A stretch of 64,000 nt of DNA from Halorussus caseinilyticus. GTDB lineage: Archaea; Halobacteriota; Halobacteria; Halobacteriales; Haladaptataceae. This document shows positions 50,151 to 59,872 of this stretch, one piece after another (the stretch's first letter is position 1; the number at the start of each line of letters is the position of its first letter). The DNA is taken from NCBI RefSeq assembly GCF_029338395.1, contig NZ_CP119812.1, forward strand, positions 86,960 through 150,959, given 5' to 3'. The notes under the pieces were generated by a model that saw nothing but the letters and a program-made list of their open reading frames with translations, made no database searches and was not told where the DNA came from. The position numbers were made by a program, and so were the translations under genes.

Positions 50151-52196
50151 GTCCGCCGCCGAGATTTCGTCGCTCCAGTATCGGTCGTTCTCGTAATCGA
50201 CCGGTATGGTATCGCCGTCCAACACGTCATCGAGTTCCGACGGCGAAAGGTCGAACGTATCGAGTTCTCCACTTACCAGATAGCGAGTATCTGAGTCGAT
50301 ATGGAAATTAAGGACAGACCCGAGTCCGTGGCTTGGGGTGACGAAGGTTTGGATTTCGGTGTGGGCGGTTTCGTCGTCGGTGTCGAGGAGACGGAGGTAG
50401 AGGGGGTTTCCACTGCGGGAGTGACAGAGTGAGAGGCCGCCGTTGCCGACGGTCATCCAGCGCGCTCCGGCGAGGACGTGGTTGCGGAGGACGTGGACGC
50501 TGGTGCGGAGGGTGTGGCCCGCGGCGAGCAGGCGGGCGAAGTGGAGGCCCGCCCGAGTCGCTATCGAGTCAGCGATGTCGAACAGCGTGATAATGCCGCC
50601 GAGACTCCCCGCCTCCACCAGCCCCATGCCCTGCTCGTGAGAGTTACACGCATTCAACAGGAATGCTTTCACGTTCACGTCCGCGAGCGTCGTCGTGTCG
50701 AGATGGCCGTCCGGACAGACGATACCGTCGTCGTCAACGTGACCGATGTAGTGGAGGAAGTCCGCCGACTCCGCGAGCAACTCGCGGAACTCCGCGACCG
50801 ATAGCTCCGTGTGCATCGAAATATCGAACTGGTGGCGGTCGTTCAACTGGTAGTACTCCGACACCACTTGTTCGTCGCGCATTGCGGTGTCGTTGCAGAC
50901 GACGTGAATCCGTATCGGCGACTCGTCAGGGTCCACGTCGAGACTCCGACGGAGCGACTCGACGGTGAGTTTGTTCGCGTCGATAGGCGGACTATCGCCC
51001 ACCCACGCGTGCCCGATGGTGTCGAACGATACAGGGTCGGGCGTGACGAACTCGGTCGTAACTGGTTCGTCGGTTTCCGCGCCGAGGAAATCCGTAATCA
51101 CCTCCGGCGTCTGTTTCACCGGCCTCGGGTCGGGGTCGGGCGTCGTCCGCACGACCGCTAAATCGTTGGCGACGAACGGAATCGCGTCGAGACTCTCCAC
51201 CGTCGGGTCCACGTCCACCGTCAGCGGCCAGTCGGGGATTGCGTCCGCGACCGTCTCGAACGACACGCCCAGATACGTTTCGAGGCGGTCGGCGAGCGGC
51301 CGGTCGTAGAGCGCGGCGAAATCCACGTCTAGCCGTGACTCCACGCGTCGGCGTTCGTGGAGGTCGACCTGATAGTAGCCTTCGGTCCGCGTCACGCAAT
51401 CCAGCAGGAACGTCTGCCGGAGGACGCGGCCGACCGTCTGCTCGAACCCCTCCGCCCCGTCAAGGTCGTACGTAAAGCCGGTGTCGGTGACGAGTCGCGG
51501 CCGGTCGCCAGCCACTACCTTCGCGCCGAGGTAGTAGGCGAGCGACGAGACGGGATAGACGTACTCGTACTCCGGCGGGACTTCGATACGGACGCCGGTG
51601 TCAGGGGGTTCGATACCGTTGGGCACGTCGAACTCGTCGCCGACCTCCACCAGTGGCGGATGCCCGCGGAGGGTCGGGAACGACCGTTCCGGACTCGTCG
51701 TTTTGAGCGCCGACCCGAGAAGCGACACCGCCCGCATCGCGCCCTCCGGATTCGGCGTCGTCGTAATCGTGCCTGCGGGCCGGTCGTGGAGCGACCGCAC
51801 GCCCACCCGGACCACCGTCTCCCCATCGAAGTCGAGGCGGACGACATCGCCGTCGCGGTGAATCGTCACGGGCTGGTTGACTCGGAGGTAGAGTTTCGTC
51901 GGTGCGATGTTCACTTCGAGCGTCCGCGGCCCGTCCGTCTGAAGCCGTCCGTCTGACGGGTCGAATGTCGCGGTTAACTCGCCGTCGTCGTGCAGGAACA
52001 CGCTCGTCAACTCGGGAATCCGGAGCGCGGTCGTCGCAAACTCCACCGCGGTTTCGACCGGGAATCGGAAGTGGTCGCACGCCGCCACATCCGGGGCGAC
52101 CGGCGTGGCCGTCTCGACCTCGAAGTAAGCGTTCTCTATCGGGTCGAAAATCCGGATACCGCGGTTGTCGTCGAGCGCCGTGACGGTCGGCTTCAT
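50142..52196 (-). CDS. CHAT-domain cysteine protease-like protein (684 aa)
   Basis: The C-terminal CHAT (caspase-like) domain is complete. The catalytic His is in FLHYIGHVDDDG near residue 480 and the Cys in LLNACNSHEQGMG near residue 517, followed by GGIITLFDIADSIATRAG and a C-terminal core. The N-terminal 380 residues form a haloarchaea-specific region (IRIFDPIENAYFEVETATP, PPEYEYVYPVSSLAYYLGAK). CHAT proteases act in programmed cell death and defence systems. The neighbours (a broken partner upstream, a small membrane protein downstream) suggest a three-component module. ATG 52196 follows the degraded partner gene by a few bases. Confidence 0.85.
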   Translation of the reverse strand: MKPTVTALDDNRGIRIFDPIENAYFEVETATPVAPDVAACDHFRFPVETAVEFATTALRIPELTSVFLHDDGELTATFDPSDGRLQTDGPRTLEVNIAPTKLYLRVNQPVTIHRDGDVVRLDFDGETVVRVGVRSLHDRPAGTITTTPNPEGAMRAVSLLGSALKTTSPERSFPTLRGHPPLVEVGDEFDVPNGIEPPDTGVRIEVPPEYEYVYPVSSLAYYLGAKVVAGDRPRLVTDTGFTYDLDGAEGFEQTVGRVLRQTFLLDCVTRTEGYYQVDLHERRRVESRLDVDFAALYDRPLADRLETYLGVSFETVADAIPDWPLTVDVDPTVESLDAIPFVANDLAVVRTTPDPDPRPVKQTPEVITDFLGAETDEPVTTEFVTPDPVSFDTIGHAWVGDSPPIDANKLTVESLRRSLDVDPDESPIRIHVVCNDTAMRDEQVVSEYYQLNDRHQFDISMHTELSVAEFRELLAESADFLHYIGHVDDDGIVCPDGHLDTTTLADVNVKAFLLNACNSHEQGMGLVEAGSLGGIITLFDIADSIATRAGLHFARLLAAGHTLRTSVHVLRNHVLAGARWMTVGNGGLSLCHSRSGNPLYLRLLDTDDETAHTEIQTFVTPSHGLGSVLNFHIDSDTRYLVSGELDTFDLSPSELDDVLDGDTIPVDYENDRYWSDEISAADLL

Positions 52197-52201
52197 CGTT
52201 A

Positions 52202-52736
52202 CACCGGAACCCAGTCAGTCGTAATGTCGTCGTCGGGGAGATGCCAGCGTTGTTCGACCTCGCCCGCCCGCGACCGCAACTCGACACGCGCATCGAACAC
52301 CTCGCTGTCGAGCAGGTACGCGGCACGCTCGGGGTCGTCGCGGAACTGGCAGTACAATGTCCCGTTCACGAGTCCGACGTACTGGGAGACCGTCCGCCAT
52401 CCCCGGTTCGGCGGTCGCCGCTCGACGCGCCTGCTCGCCGCTTACGAGTCGGACGCTCTCCATGTCGGCCGTCACGCCCTCTGGGAGGACACGGCCGGGG
52501 TTCCGGGGTTCGTGGGGTGTGACGAGAACCTGCTTCCGGTCCGGACCTCCGAACGACAACGCCAGTTGCTCGCCGAACCCGTCTTCGTCCACGGTCCCCG
52601 TCACGAGGATGCTACACCCCGTCTGTTTCAGTTCTGCGAGTCGCTGCGCGAACACCCGCGTTGTCTCCCGTCCGCTCCCCCGAAACAAACGTGAGATACC
52701 TCCAATCCTCCTCATACTATCCACTTCATCGTACAC
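52202..52736 (-). pseudogene. Broken CHAT-partner gene (DUF7504-like)
   Basis: The intact N-terminal frame (RVFAQRLAELKQTGCSILVT ... MESVRLVSGEQARRAA) resembles the ATPase-like DUF7504 proteins that I associate with haloarchaeal CHAT genes. After about residue 112 the frame changes. The proper C-terminus (GLVNGTLYCQFRDDPERAAY, VEQRWHLPDDDITTDWVPV) is encoded in another frame up to 52202. A deletion of the middle part is also likely, because the protein would be short for the family. Confidence 0.65.
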
Positions 52737-52919
52737 ACATTAATTCTATCCGCTTCAACCCCGAGAGAACCCCTCGGGTTTCCCAGTATCCCGCCAATAT
52801 CTCGGTCTGGAGGGCCGCAGGGGTGTCGGAACCAACACTGAGAGACGGTTTGCTGTCGAAATGACCGCCGCTTGGACTGTGAATTAATATCAGTAACCAA
52901 GTGACAAAGTAACAGACTT

Positions 52920-53040
52920 TCAGTATTTAATTACCTGCTATAACAGGTCTCGTTCGTCTCTGATATTTCAATCTTTCATTTAATATCAGATTTTATAATA
53001 CGCAACAGACACTTTAGATGTGGGTGAGAACACGGCCGCA
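52920..53040 (+). promoter_or_regulatory. Promoter region of toxin C, inverted duplicate of that of toxin A
   Basis: TATA-like TTTTATAATA at 52991-53000 lies 40 bp before the ATG. The palindrome ACCTGCTATAACAGGT is at 52933-52948. The segment corresponds to 38142-38260 in reverse. Between 52737 and 52919 no gene is supported. Confidence 0.55.
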
Positions 53041-55407
53041 ATGAACGCTCGGAGCCAGCAGATTCTCGCCGTCGCCTTCTCCATTCTCATCGTCACGGCG
53101 ACGGTGACACCCGCCACCGCCGCACTCGACTCGCCACCCGCCCAATCCGACGACGACCTGCCGTCGCTCTCGTCGTTCGCCACCACCATCGCAGGCCACG
53201 AACTCTTCCCCGACACACCCGGCAACGGCAACGGAAACGGACCGGGGAATGGAAACGGACCGCCGAAGACCACCACCGCGACCACGACAGTCGGCAACCA
53301 GACGACCACGACCACGCCCGGCCAAGGACCCCCCGAGAATCCCGGACAGGGACCGCCAAAGAACAAAACGCAAGGCCCACCAGAGAACCCCGGACAGGGA
53401 CCACCGGAGAATCCCGGTCAGGGGCCGCCACCGCACGCTGGACCACCGGAGAATCGCGGACCGCCGTCGTGGGTGCCGAACAAGGGCAGAGACTCGAACG
53501 CGGACAAACGCGGCCCGCCAGAATGGGCGAAAAACGGGCAAGCCCCGCCACCAGTCTCGAACCGCTCGGCGCTCCGTAATCGGAGCGAACCACTGGCGAA
53601 CGCGACCATCAACGTCTCTCTCCACGGGAACGCCTCGGCCGCCGACTACCGACTCGCCGCCATCGACGCCCTCCAAACCACCGAGTTCGACGCGCCCGGT
53701 AGCTCCGCCGACGACCACCGCCGCCAAGCCCTCCGCGAACTCAACGAATCGCTCGACTACGTTCTCGACGCCAACCGCACCACCTCCGCACAGTTGTTCG
53801 AGCGCGACAAAGAAGCGAGTACACCCCGCAGTTCGCGCCGAGCGTCACGAAACTACTGGTGCGGTCGGACGAGCGATTAGCTCATACGGCTATCGCGGAC
53901 GCCGACCGTCTCGCGCACGCTCCGTGAGCGGAACGTCTCGTTCGACGAGTCGGCCGTCGAAGAGAATATCTCCGGAGCGCGCGCGGCGGTTGACCGCGCC
54001 GAGCGCTTCCGGGCGCGCGGCCAACAGCATACCGCCATCAGCCAGTACCGAGTCGCGTGGATTCACGCCCAGCAAGCCCTCGACGTACTCGACCTCGCTA
54101 CGACGCCGAACGTCACCATCACCACCCGCGAGGACATGCCCCACGAGGAAAACGTCACCTACGCGGTCCGCGGCCGCGTCTTCGACGTTCGAGGCCACGA
54201 ACTTGCGCTGGCGCTGTCGTTGAACGGCGCGAACCGGACGCTCAATCTGTCGGTGAACACCACGCCGGGCGCGATTGGGACCTTCGAGACGAACGTCACC
54301 CTCTCGCGGCAGGTCAACCGCATCACGGTCGCGGCAACCGACCCGAACCGGCGGTGGTCGCCGGAGTACGGCGGCGACAACAGGACGGTCGGGCGGGACG
54401 TGCTTCGACTCGACGGTGACGGGTTGCCGGACTTCTACGAGTTGAACGTCACGGGAACCGACCCGCTCGGCCCGGACAGCAACGCTTCGCGGACTTCGTT
54501 TAACGAGTCGGGCAACAACGTGACCGACGGGGCGGAGGACTTCGACAACGATGGAGAGACCGCCGCACAAGCCTACTGGTTCGACCTCGACCCGCTGGAC
54601 AACGACACCGACGGCGACCGCCTGCGGGACGGCTTCGAACTCCAGTTCAGCGGTATCGACCCACTGTCGCCTGACACCGACAATGACACGGTTCGAGACT
54701 CGGCCGAAGACCTCGACAACGATTCGCTGTCGAACCGCCGCGAGCAGACCGCAGGGACGAATCCCGTGGAGAACGACACCGACAGCGACACCCTCGGCGA
54801 CGCCGAGGAGTTGGCTAACGGGACCGACCCCTTGTCGCCCGACACCGACAGCGACGGCTTGACTGACCCCAACGAGTACGAGTTAGGGACGGACCCAACG
54901 GTCGCCGACACCGACGGCGACGGCGTGCTAGACGGCGACGAAACGTTCTCGACGACGACCGAAAACGAGTCCGTCGGCGCGAGCGTCAACGTCACCGCCG
55001 ACGGCACCACTGCCGCGACCGTCACCATCCAGAACGAGACCGACGACCGGATTCAGACCGGAACGGTCGCCAACGCCTCCGCATCGGAAGTGTTGGACGT
55101 GGACGCGGACGCCGAGTTCGAGGAGGCGAATCTCTCCATCGACTACGACGAGCAAGCGGTCGGCGACGAGTCGGACTTAGCGGTCTACACCTACGACCCC
55201 GAACTACAGACGTACGTAAAACTCCCCTCGGAAGTGGACGCCGAGAACGACTCGGTGACGGGGACGACCCCCCACTTCTCGACGTTCGTCGCCATGAACC
55301 AGACCGCATGGCAGAACTACATGCAGTCACGCGCAAAACCTCTACCCAAATACGCGCTCAACGAGTCGTTCAGCGACCTCTCGGGGTGGAACTGCACGGG
55401 CCGTGTT
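53041..55407 (+). pseudogene. Toxin C delivery part, interrupted (stop at 53880, frameshift near 55400)
   Basis: Paralogue of toxin A in inverted orientation. Same signal (MNARSQQILAVAFSILIVTA), Pro/Gly stalk, Ig-like and TSP3 segments. The frame closes at a TAG at 53878-53880. The homologous sequence resumes in the same frame after the stop and continues to about 55400, where one base is missing relative to toxin A (ACGGGCCGTGTTCG versus ACGGGGTCGTGTTCG). The rest is then encoded in the frame of 55308-58208. Unless frameshifts or sequencing errors intervene, no full-length secreted protein can be made. Confidence 0.75.
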
Positions 55408-58208
55408 CGGCGAGTGGTGGCCGAGCAATCATCGGACCGGAACTCATCAGCTCTCAATCGGCTGGTGACCAAACTCTGGCACGCAAACTCGGGATTGGAA
55501 CCGAATGTTACACCACCCCCGACGGCGAGGAGTGCGCACCGCCCACTGGACCAGACCCAACGACGACTGAATCATCGGAAACAACGACGGCTGACGACCC
55601 CGGCACTGCTCCAACCGACCCCGAACCCGAACCCGACCCGCCGAAGGACCTCGGGTCCGCGGAACTCGCTAAATCCGTCTCGATTCCGTCGGACGCGGTC
55701 GAAGTCACGTTCACGATGCCGATTGTGGCGTTCGCCGAAGAGTCGAACGCGAGCGTGGAAGTCGTGGTGTCGGTCGGGTCCGAGACCCGGACCGTCCTTG
55801 AGCTGTCGGGTGAAGACGGCGAGCGCACCACCGACTACGAGTACATTGACGAGACGTTCGAGAACCCCAGCGGACAATACGTGTCCGTATGGGTTCGTAA
55901 GGAAAACCTCGCCGGTGCGAGTCCGGCATTTGCGAACATCGAACTCAAACGCGACAGCGACGGCGACGGCCTGACGAACGGGTTAGAGCGACTCGGCGTC
56001 AAGACCGGGACCGGACGCGTGTCCACCGACCCGTACGACGCCGACACTGACGGCGACGGCATCACCGACGGCGCGGAAGTCGCGGACTACATCCCGCGGT
56101 ACGTCGATGGCGGCTACTTCGACCTCGAAAGCAATCCGACGAAAGTCGATTCAGACGGCGACGGACTCGATGACTTCGAAGAGACTTACGAGGAGCGACT
56201 CGTCCGCTATGCGGGGTCGAGCGACGACTCCAAGCGGTTCTTAGCGGCACTGCACAGCGGCGACGACCCCGGTGACTACCTCACGTCCCAGACGGTGACG
56301 ACCGATGCGATGCGTCGGGATACCGACGGCGACGGCATTCCGGACGGCAAGGAACTCGAACTCGGGACGAACCCCGACGGGTCCGACACCGACGGCGATG
56401 GCGTCCCGGACAGCGAAGAACTCGACTGGGGGGCCGACCCGACGCTCCACGACTATCAGGGGCCGGAAATCGGCGTGCAGGAAGCGAACTTCTACAAGCG
56501 TTCGTGGAGCACGAAGACGACCTATCAGGTGGTGTACTCCGCGGACGACCCGAGCGGGGTCACGATGACGGAGTTGCTGAAAACCGGCGAGGTCGAAAAA
56601 CGCTACCAGTGGTCCGAAAATACGCATCTCGGCCACTCACCGTCGTTCTCGACGGGCGCGAAAGAGACGATTCTCGACGGACTAGCCGGAGCGACGGTGA
56701 AGATTCGGGCGACCGACCGCCACCAGAACGTGCGGACGAAAGTGGCGATGGAACGAACTAACGTCTGGGGGTCGGTGGCGAAGGAACTCGCCACCGAGAT
56801 AGACGGCAGTGACACCGAAATCGCGCTCGGCGCAGGCCTGCTCTCCGGTCTCTCGGTGGGCGCGGGCGGAACGGGCCGCGCTATCGATTCGATTGTGAGC
56901 AATCCCTACGGGTTCTACCAGACGCTCACACAACTCATCTCGCTCGCTCGCAACCTCGGCCTCGTCCATGAACTCCTTAACTCGCTTCCGGAGCAACTGG
57001 TTGAGGACCTCAAACAGAAACAACAGGTGAACAATCCGTACGACAAGCAGACCGAGTCGGCGGAGTACGAGAGCTTCAAGGAAGGCTGGTATATCTCGTA
57101 CGGCTTCTACTATCTCGCATCGACGCTGGTCGGCGAGAAGGCCAAGACCGCGGTCAAGAGTACGAAGACGTTCTCGAACTTGATGGAGCGGCTGGAGAGC
57201 GACGGGAAGTTGTCGGAAGCGCTCGGGTACATGGACGCGGTGAAGGGCCGGACGACCGGGCGTGCGAAACGGGTGACGTTCGAACTCGGCGAGCGAGCGG
57301 CGAAGGGAAGCTGGCACTTGAGCAAGAAGAGCGGACGCCGGGTGGTGGCGGGCGTGAAGACCGCCGCCGGGAAGTACGACGCACGCCAGCGACTCGGGAG
57401 TCTTAGTGACCATACGTTAGCGAAAATCGAGGGATATTCACCGGAGACACAGCGGTTCGTGGGACCAGTTCTGTCGCGTCTTGGTCGTGATGGCGAAGAG
57501 TTCCTTGAAGAGGCTGATAGCGACGACGTTACCCAGATGATGCAGATGCGGCGCGTGATGGCCGATGGAGGTCGTCTAACTATTGATGAGTCTCGGCTTT
57601 GGTCATATCGACTTGCAAAACTTGTTGGTTCAGATGAGGTATCCTCCGACGAGTACGCGAAGTATTTAGATAATCTTGAAGCGATGAATCATGAACGTCG
57701 GGAAGAACTCGTAGAACTTACTCTTGAGTCTGATTCTGCATCTGCTAAGGATGCAGTTCAGTTTACCAATGATTACGTTCGTCTTCGACAGGTTGACCGT
57801 ATTGATAGCGATAACGTCGAAGATAACCTTGAGGATGTCTATCAGCTAGCGCTAACTGGTGATAGTGGGAATTTCGCGGGTGCCGCGTTCGAAGCACGGT
57901 ATGCCGCAAGTAAAGCGGACGACGTTCTCGCTATCGAGGGTGACCTGAAAGATATCGAGCGAATTGAAAACCGGCCGGGTGATATTGACGTGCTGACCGA
58001 GGAAAATGGTGAAAGAATAGGACATGAACTGAAGAGTAGTAGTGACAAAGGTGAAGTTGGCGATATAGTTGAGGGATATGAAGAATTAATCGACAAAGGC
58101 GTTGTTGATGATTATAGACTCGTGTTCAAACGCGACCCATCCAATGAGCTAGAACAATACATGGACTCAAACGGAATAAACTACGAGGTTTATACACCCG
58201 AAGAGTAA
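55308..58208 (+). CDS. Toxin C C-terminal part: TSP3 repeats, pretoxin and nuclease-like tip
   Basis: Homology to toxin A begins at about 55401 (CSASGGRAIIG); the ATG at 55308 only opens the frame. Residues about 195-370 contain TSP3 repeats (TDGDGIPDGKELELGTNPDG). Residues about 390-700 form the pretoxin region shared with module B, including a nearly identical 150-bp DNA stretch. Base composition drops at about 57405, where the tip starts. The last 110 residues (NRPGDIDVLTEENGERIGHE, LKSSSDKGE, YRLVFKRDP) fit a PD-(D/E)xK nuclease fold with Asp and Glu-x-Lys. A putative immunity gene follows 10 bp later. Confidence 0.75.
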   Translation: MAELHAVTRKTSTQIRAQRVVQRPLGVELHGPCSASGGRAIIGPELISSQSAGDQTLARKLGIGTECYTTPDGEECAPPTGPDPTTTESSETTTADDPGTAPTDPEPEPDPPKDLGSAELAKSVSIPSDAVEVTFTMPIVAFAEESNASVEVVVSVGSETRTVLELSGEDGERTTDYEYIDETFENPSGQYVSVWVRKENLAGASPAFANIELKRDSDGDGLTNGLERLGVKTGTGRVSTDPYDADTDGDGITDGAEVADYIPRYVDGGYFDLESNPTKVDSDGDGLDDFEETYEERLVRYAGSSDDSKRFLAALHSGDDPGDYLTSQTVTTDAMRRDTDGDGIPDGKELELGTNPDGSDTDGDGVPDSEELDWGADPTLHDYQGPEIGVQEANFYKRSWSTKTTYQVVYSADDPSGVTMTELLKTGEVEKRYQWSENTHLGHSPSFSTGAKETILDGLAGATVKIRATDRHQNVRTKVAMERTNVWGSVAKELATEIDGSDTEIALGAGLLSGLSVGAGGTGRAIDSIVSNPYGFYQTLTQLISLARNLGLVHELLNSLPEQLVEDLKQKQQVNNPYDKQTESAEYESFKEGWYISYGFYYLASTLVGEKAKTAVKSTKTFSNLMERLESDGKLSEALGYMDAVKGRTTGRAKRVTFELGERAAKGSWHLSKKSGRRVVAGVKTAAGKYDARQRLGSLSDHTLAKIEGYSPETQRFVGPVLSRLGRDGEEFLEEADSDDVTQMMQMRRVMADGGRLTIDESRLWSYRLAKLVGSDEVSSDEYAKYLDNLEAMNHERREELVELTLESDSASAKDAVQFTNDYVRLRQVDRIDSDNVEDNLEDVYQLALTGDSGNFAGAAFEARYAASKADDVLAIEGDLKDIERIENRPGDIDVLTEENGERIGHELKSSSDKGEVGDIVEGYEELIDKGVVDDYRLVFKRDPSNELEQYMDSNGINYEVYTPEE

Positions 58209-58218
58209 TTAATAACTC

Positions 58219-58911
58219 ATGCAGGACTGGGACATTCAGTTTTATTGGCCGAACGTGCCTGACTGCCGGTTTGTCCATCGGCTTTTATACGCTCTCGTCG
58301 TGCAGGAAGTCCGATACAATACTGGCGGGTACCCCGGTCAGTACCGAATTATTCCGATCAATCCAAATGAAGAGATTGCTCAAAAGGCAACTAGTGAACG
58401 CGAATGTACCGAACGACTCGCGGATATCGTGAATCTATATGCTGGCTTCAATCCGTCAACGACCGAACTCAGCATTCGTCTCGCGTATACCGAACCGGCT
58501 GACCCGATTCATTTTAATCTTGGTCTCGTCCCGGCCGATGAGTCGGGATGTCGAGTTCGATTAACTGTTGTCGGAAACGAAGTTCAGACGGACGACAGAT
58601 TCCAATCGTTCGTTGACCTTTGTGCCGGTGTGTTTGAACGTGTCGGATTCCCTTACGGGTCGTTTAGAAGTGAACACGATGATTGGATTCCGACAACGTT
58701 TGCATCATTCCTCCAAGAGCGACTCCGACGAGTGGCCTTTTTATCAGCCGAACTTTCTGACGAGTTCGGTCGTCGGCTCCTCTCTGCTCCGACTGAACGA
58801 ACTGTTGAACTCGCCGACGAGGGTATCATACTCGTCGTCACTTCTGGTCCCGTAGAAGGAGGGGACCGAATCCAAGAAGTAAACGAATACCTTGAATTGA
58901 TTCAAAGTTGA
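58219..58911 (+). CDS. Putative immunity protein for toxin C (230 aa)
   Basis: Ten bases after the toxin stop, same strand, AT-rich. An alpha/beta protein (MQDWDIQFYWPNVPDCRFVH, FNPSTTELSIRLAYTEPADP) with a helical C-terminus. No signal peptide, so it stays in the cytoplasm as expected for self-protection against a nuclease tip. It is not related to the TPR-like or type-B immunity proteins of this window. The family is not recognised. Confidence 0.65.
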   Translation: MQDWDIQFYWPNVPDCRFVHRLLYALVVQEVRYNTGGYPGQYRIIPINPNEEIAQKATSERECTERLADIVNLYAGFNPSTTELSIRLAYTEPADPIHFNLGLVPADESGCRVRLTVVGNEVQTDDRFQSFVDLCAGVFERVGFPYGSFRSEHDDWIPTTFASFLQERLRRVAFLSAELSDEFGRRLLSAPTERTVELADEGIILVVTSGPVEGGDRIQEVNEYLELIQS

Positions 58912-59006
58912 CGGGTTCGCAAAGAGGCGAGACATAGCATCGGCTCATATATGATAATTTTAACAAATTAATCATGTACCAAAATAACTCAAAATGATGA
59001 TGATAA

Positions 59007-59060
59007 GTGTTCCTCAACGTACTGGTGGCCGCAGTCGGTGATGCAGTACGCGCATTCGGG
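59007..59060 (-). repeat. Direct repeat left of orphan tip B' (zinc-ribbon gene debris)
   Basis: CCTCAACGTACTGGTGGCCG, then CAGTCGGTG recurs in variant form at about 60524-60560 (CCTCGACGTACTGGTGGCCG). On the minus strand it encodes CGHQYVE-like zinc-ribbon C-terminal sequence. It is probably debris of one gene on both sides of the cassette. Confidence 0.5.
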
Positions 59061-59068
59061 GTGTCGTC

Positions 59069-59860
59069 GTGGTGTCCAAGGAGGCAGTGGTCGGGCGACT
59101 TCTCACGCGGACCGACGACCCCGAACTCATCGCGGACGGCGGCGACAACTTCGTCGCTATCATGCGGCAGGCCGACGACATCGACCCCGATGTCGCCAAA
59201 CGACTCGCTAAATTAGAACGCGACGACGAACTAACGGTCGCCGAGCGGAAACGACTGTTGCAGGCATACGAGAATGAACGGGTCGATAACGAGGACCTTC
59301 GCCGCGTCTCGAAGCTGTTGGACGAGAGTAACGACGAGTATCTCTACGACGATGATGTCTCTATTGACGAGTTGCTTGACAGCGTAGACACGGCTGACTT
59401 AGATAACGTTCATTTAGTCGTAAAAGATGACGAAGGAGATGTACGACCCTTACTTCAAGGCCACTACGATCCGGACGATAATAAGAAAAACCGTGGTTGG
59501 GTTTATCTTAAGGGCAGACATATTCACGGAGAGCAAATGGACGATCCGGACAAGAGCGCTACTGACTTCTTCCCTCTTGGTCAAAACATCAAGGGGCGTG
59601 ATTTAGACCCTGCAGAGAAAATGACTGAGAGCGATATAAAGAAGATGGTGTATAAAGCAATAAAAAACTCTGAGACAGATCGACAAGACCGCATAGCCTA
59701 CGACCTTAGTTCAGGCTTGAAATCTCAGACTGGTGTGAGTAGAATTCGAGTCGTTGTTCGAAACGGGCGTGTTCGGCAAGCGTATCCGAAGGAAGGAGAT
59801 GCCGTGCATAAGTGGATTCAGGAAGTTGGTATGTGGAAAGACGAACTAGAAAATCAGTAA
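59069..59860 (+). CDS. Orphan toxin tip B' (263 aa)
   Basis: Opens abruptly with VVGRLLTRTDDPELIADGGD, the middle of toxin module B (VVGRLLARTDDPELIADGGD there), so it lacks secretion and pretoxin parts. The DNA is GC-rich over the shared 65 residues and AT-rich over the tip, which has GWVYLKGRHIHGEQM, DFFPLGQNIKGRDL and RVVVRNGRVRQAYPKEGDA. These correspond to the GWLHIAVRHLTG, SLFPIGQTVKG and RVVVQPDGSIETAFP blocks of module B. It probably is a silent cassette that can replace another tip by recombination. The immunity gene follows 12 bp later. Confidence 0.65.
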   Translation: MVSKEAVVGRLLTRTDDPELIADGGDNFVAIMRQADDIDPDVAKRLAKLERDDELTVAERKRLLQAYENERVDNEDLRRVSKLLDESNDEYLYDDDVSIDELLDSVDTADLDNVHLVVKDDEGDVRPLLQGHYDPDDNKKNRGWVYLKGRHIHGEQMDDPDKSATDFFPLGQNIKGRDLDPAEKMTESDIKKMVYKAIKNSETDRQDRIAYDLSSGLKSQTGVSRIRVVVRNGRVRQAYPKEGDAVHKWIQEVGMWKDELENQ

Positions 59861-59872
59861 AAATCGAGAATA

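Noticed and set aside
52754..52790. GCTTCAACCCCGAGAGAACC, CCTCGGGTTTCCC as a degenerate CRISPR repeat
   Set aside because: Only the first ten bases fit the repeat, and GAACCCCTCGGGTTTC forms its own hairpin; insufficient support.
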